DNA of 34,484 nt, from the NCBI GenBank assembly GCA_020351775.1, contig CP070666.1, positions 2,922,710-2,957,193 on the forward strand. The letters are read 5' to 3'. The position numbers were made by a program, and so were the translations under genes. The notes under the pieces were generated by a model. That model was not told the origin of the DNA, ran no database searches, and saw only the letters and a list, made by a program, of their open reading frames with translations. Below are positions 33,343-34,484 of the stretch, piece by piece; the stretch's first letter is position 1; every line of letters starts with the position of its first letter. This stretch comes from Gemmatimonadota bacterium. GTDB taxonomy: Bacteria; Gemmatimonadota; Gemmatimonadetes; Gemmatimonadales; GWC2-71-9.

Positions 33343-34484
33343 TTATCGTGGTGGATTCCTACCGCTGGCTAGATGAGTTCTAGCCCACATGTGATTGGGA
33401 TCATACTCGAGTGCCTGGTACATCATGGTCCGGGCGCTTGCCTGATCGCCCTTACCGAGGTATCCGAGTCCCAGTAGATAATACGCTTCTGCTCGTTGCT
33501 CGTTCAGCGACCTGCGGCTGCCGAACTTCGCGAAGAACTCGAGTGACGAGCCAGCCTGCAGCGACTCTAGCCTGGCACGAGCATAGGCAATGAGTGCATC
33601 GAAAAGCTGCTGCGCCTCCTCAATCCGACCCAACCTGCGCAGCGCCATTCCTTGGTAATAGTCCAAGGTGGACCGATCGGAGCTACGCGGGGCAGTCGCG
33701 GCTGTCTCGTAGGATGAGATAGCGGCGGCGCTGTCGCCTGCCATGCGATACGCTTCCCCCATCAAGTAGTGTACCTCGCAGGCTCGGCCTCCCTGGTACG
33801 GTACGGCCACTTCGAGATTGCGGGGGTATTGCAGCGCAGCGGCGTAGTCGGCCATGGCCTCACTGAAGCGCCCCGCTCCAAGGTGATCGGCCGCGCGCAG
33901 TAGATGCGCATCGACATAAGTGGTGTGGATGTTCCCCAGTCCTTCCCAGCGGCGGAAGTGATGAGTGGTCATCAACTCGATCGCTGCGTCGTAGCGGCCG
34001 AGCTCCGTGAGAATCCTGACCTTGCGACCGAGTGCATCGTTGTGGTCGGCGATCGTCTGGTGTGCCGCTTCGAGCACCGCGAGCCGCTCGGCGGCCGGGA
34101 AGCCGGCAGCTTCATACATGAGGTCGAGCTCGAAGTACAGCCTCGGATCTGAGGGATCGAGTTGCACTGCCCGCTCCATGGAGTTGGCTGCGCGACCGAT
34201 ATCCTGTTCGAGCCGCACTTGCGCCTGTGCGAGATTGCGATACACAGTCGGGATGGTTGTGCCGAGCGAATCTGCCGCTTCCCACTCTCGCACAGCGGCC
34301 CATGGCTGACGCTCGTACAGTAGGTTGCCAAGGCAGTAATGCGACAGCGGATCACTAGACTCTGATTCCTGGGCCAATCGCAATACGGTGGCTGTTTCGA
34401 GTCTGAAGGGGAAGCAGTAGCCGTGGTCCTGCGCTCTCGCTTCGGCAAACATCTCCGCAGCGGCTTCATCGGTTCCCAGTTTGG
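33343..34484 (-). CDS. DUF5107/TPR-repeat protein, C-terminal part (truncated by window)
   Basis: The minus-strand frame is open to the end of the window, so the gene starts beyond it; about 380 residues are present. CFPFRLETATVLRLA followed by HYCLGNLLYERQPWAAVREWE and PTVYRNLAQAQVRL matches the linker and TPR region that follows DUF5107 domains. Further TPR-like helix pairs continue to the C-terminus (RRLGRIEEAQQLFDALIAYA, YYLLGLGYLGKGDQASARTM). DUF5107 proteins are often large and linked to carbohydrate metabolism, but no activity can be assigned. The stop is TAA at 33343-33345. Confidence 0.82.
   Translation of the reverse strand, partial: KLGTDEAAAEMFAEARAQDHGYCFPFRLETATVLRLAQESESSDPLSHYCLGNLLYERQPWAAVREWEAADSLGTTIPTVYRNLAQAQVRLEQDIGRAANSMERAVQLDPSDPRLYFELDLMYEAAGFPAAERLAVLEAAHQTIADHNDALGRKVRILTELGRYDAAIELMTTHHFRRWEGLGNIHTTYVDAHLLRAADHLGAGRFSEAMADYAAALQYPRNLEVAVPYQGGRACEVHYLMGEAYRMAGDSAAAISSYETAATAPRSSDRSTLDYYQGMALRRLGRIEEAQQLFDALIAYARARLESLQAGSSLEFFAKFGSRRSLNEQRAEAYYLLGLGYLGKGDQASARTMMYQALEYDPNHMWARTHLASGRNPPR

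Overview
The window is about 34.5 kb of moderately GC-rich bacterial chromosome carrying roughly 28 genes on both strands. I see no rRNA, tRNA, CRISPR array, insertion sequence or phage module. The gene set suggests Gemmatimonadota or a close relative such as Acidobacteriota. The reasons are a PadR regulator overlapping a duplicated orphan ABC permease (ADOP type), two Pkn-type Ser/Thr kinases (one fused to a TolB/PD40 beta-propeller), a secreted bacterial tricorn protease, an outer-surface type lipoprotein gamma-glutamyltransferase and a DUF5107/TPR protein. This placement is inferred from gene content, not from a phylogenetic marker.

Layout. 1-4239 (+): end of a HAD phosphatase, a GH65 disaccharide phosphorylase-like enzyme and an AzgA/NCS2 purine permease. 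4420-6062 (+): two overlapping lipoprotein genes that share a C-terminal domain of unknown function, closed by a good rho-independent terminator. 6148-6553: a decayed patch with the end of an S9 peptidase. 6611-9886 (+): tricorn-like protease. 10075-11091 (-): octaheme lipoprotein cytochrome c, divergent from 11200-13986 (+), a kinase/propeller fusion. 14115-19157 (+): glpD, a second kinase and ggt. 19297-22328 (-): PadR-ADOP pair with two operator-like palindromes. 22599-24607 (+): CNNM/CorC-like protein and an exported metallo-beta-lactamase fold protein. 24763-25648 (-): small membrane protein and its XRE regulator, followed by about 400 bp of repeat-rich non-coding DNA. 26111-31566 (-): a signalling and transport operon. 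31844-33062 (-): small protein, thioredoxin, 2-Cys peroxiredoxin. 33343-34484 (-): truncated DUF5107/TPR protein.

The most interesting locus is 26111-31566. In transcription order it encodes a histidine-kinase-like protein that keeps its phospho-acceptor His but has no recognisable ATP-binding boxes; a membrane histidine kinase whose extracytoplasmic sensor domain carries a c-type heme motif (CQGCH); two stand-alone receiver proteins; a two-CBS protein; and a DASS/SLC13 anion transporter in which the first SNT signature reads AHT. No gene in the operon has a recognisable DNA-binding output domain. I read this as a candidate heme-sensing phosphorelay that controls transport, possibly at protein level. 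An octaheme cytochrome elsewhere in the window fits an organism that matures c-type cytochromes.

Two repeat families also stand out: a degenerate GAATGnA repeat that follows stop codons at two places, and a cluster of about 40-50 bp inverted and direct repeats near 25.7-26.1 kb.
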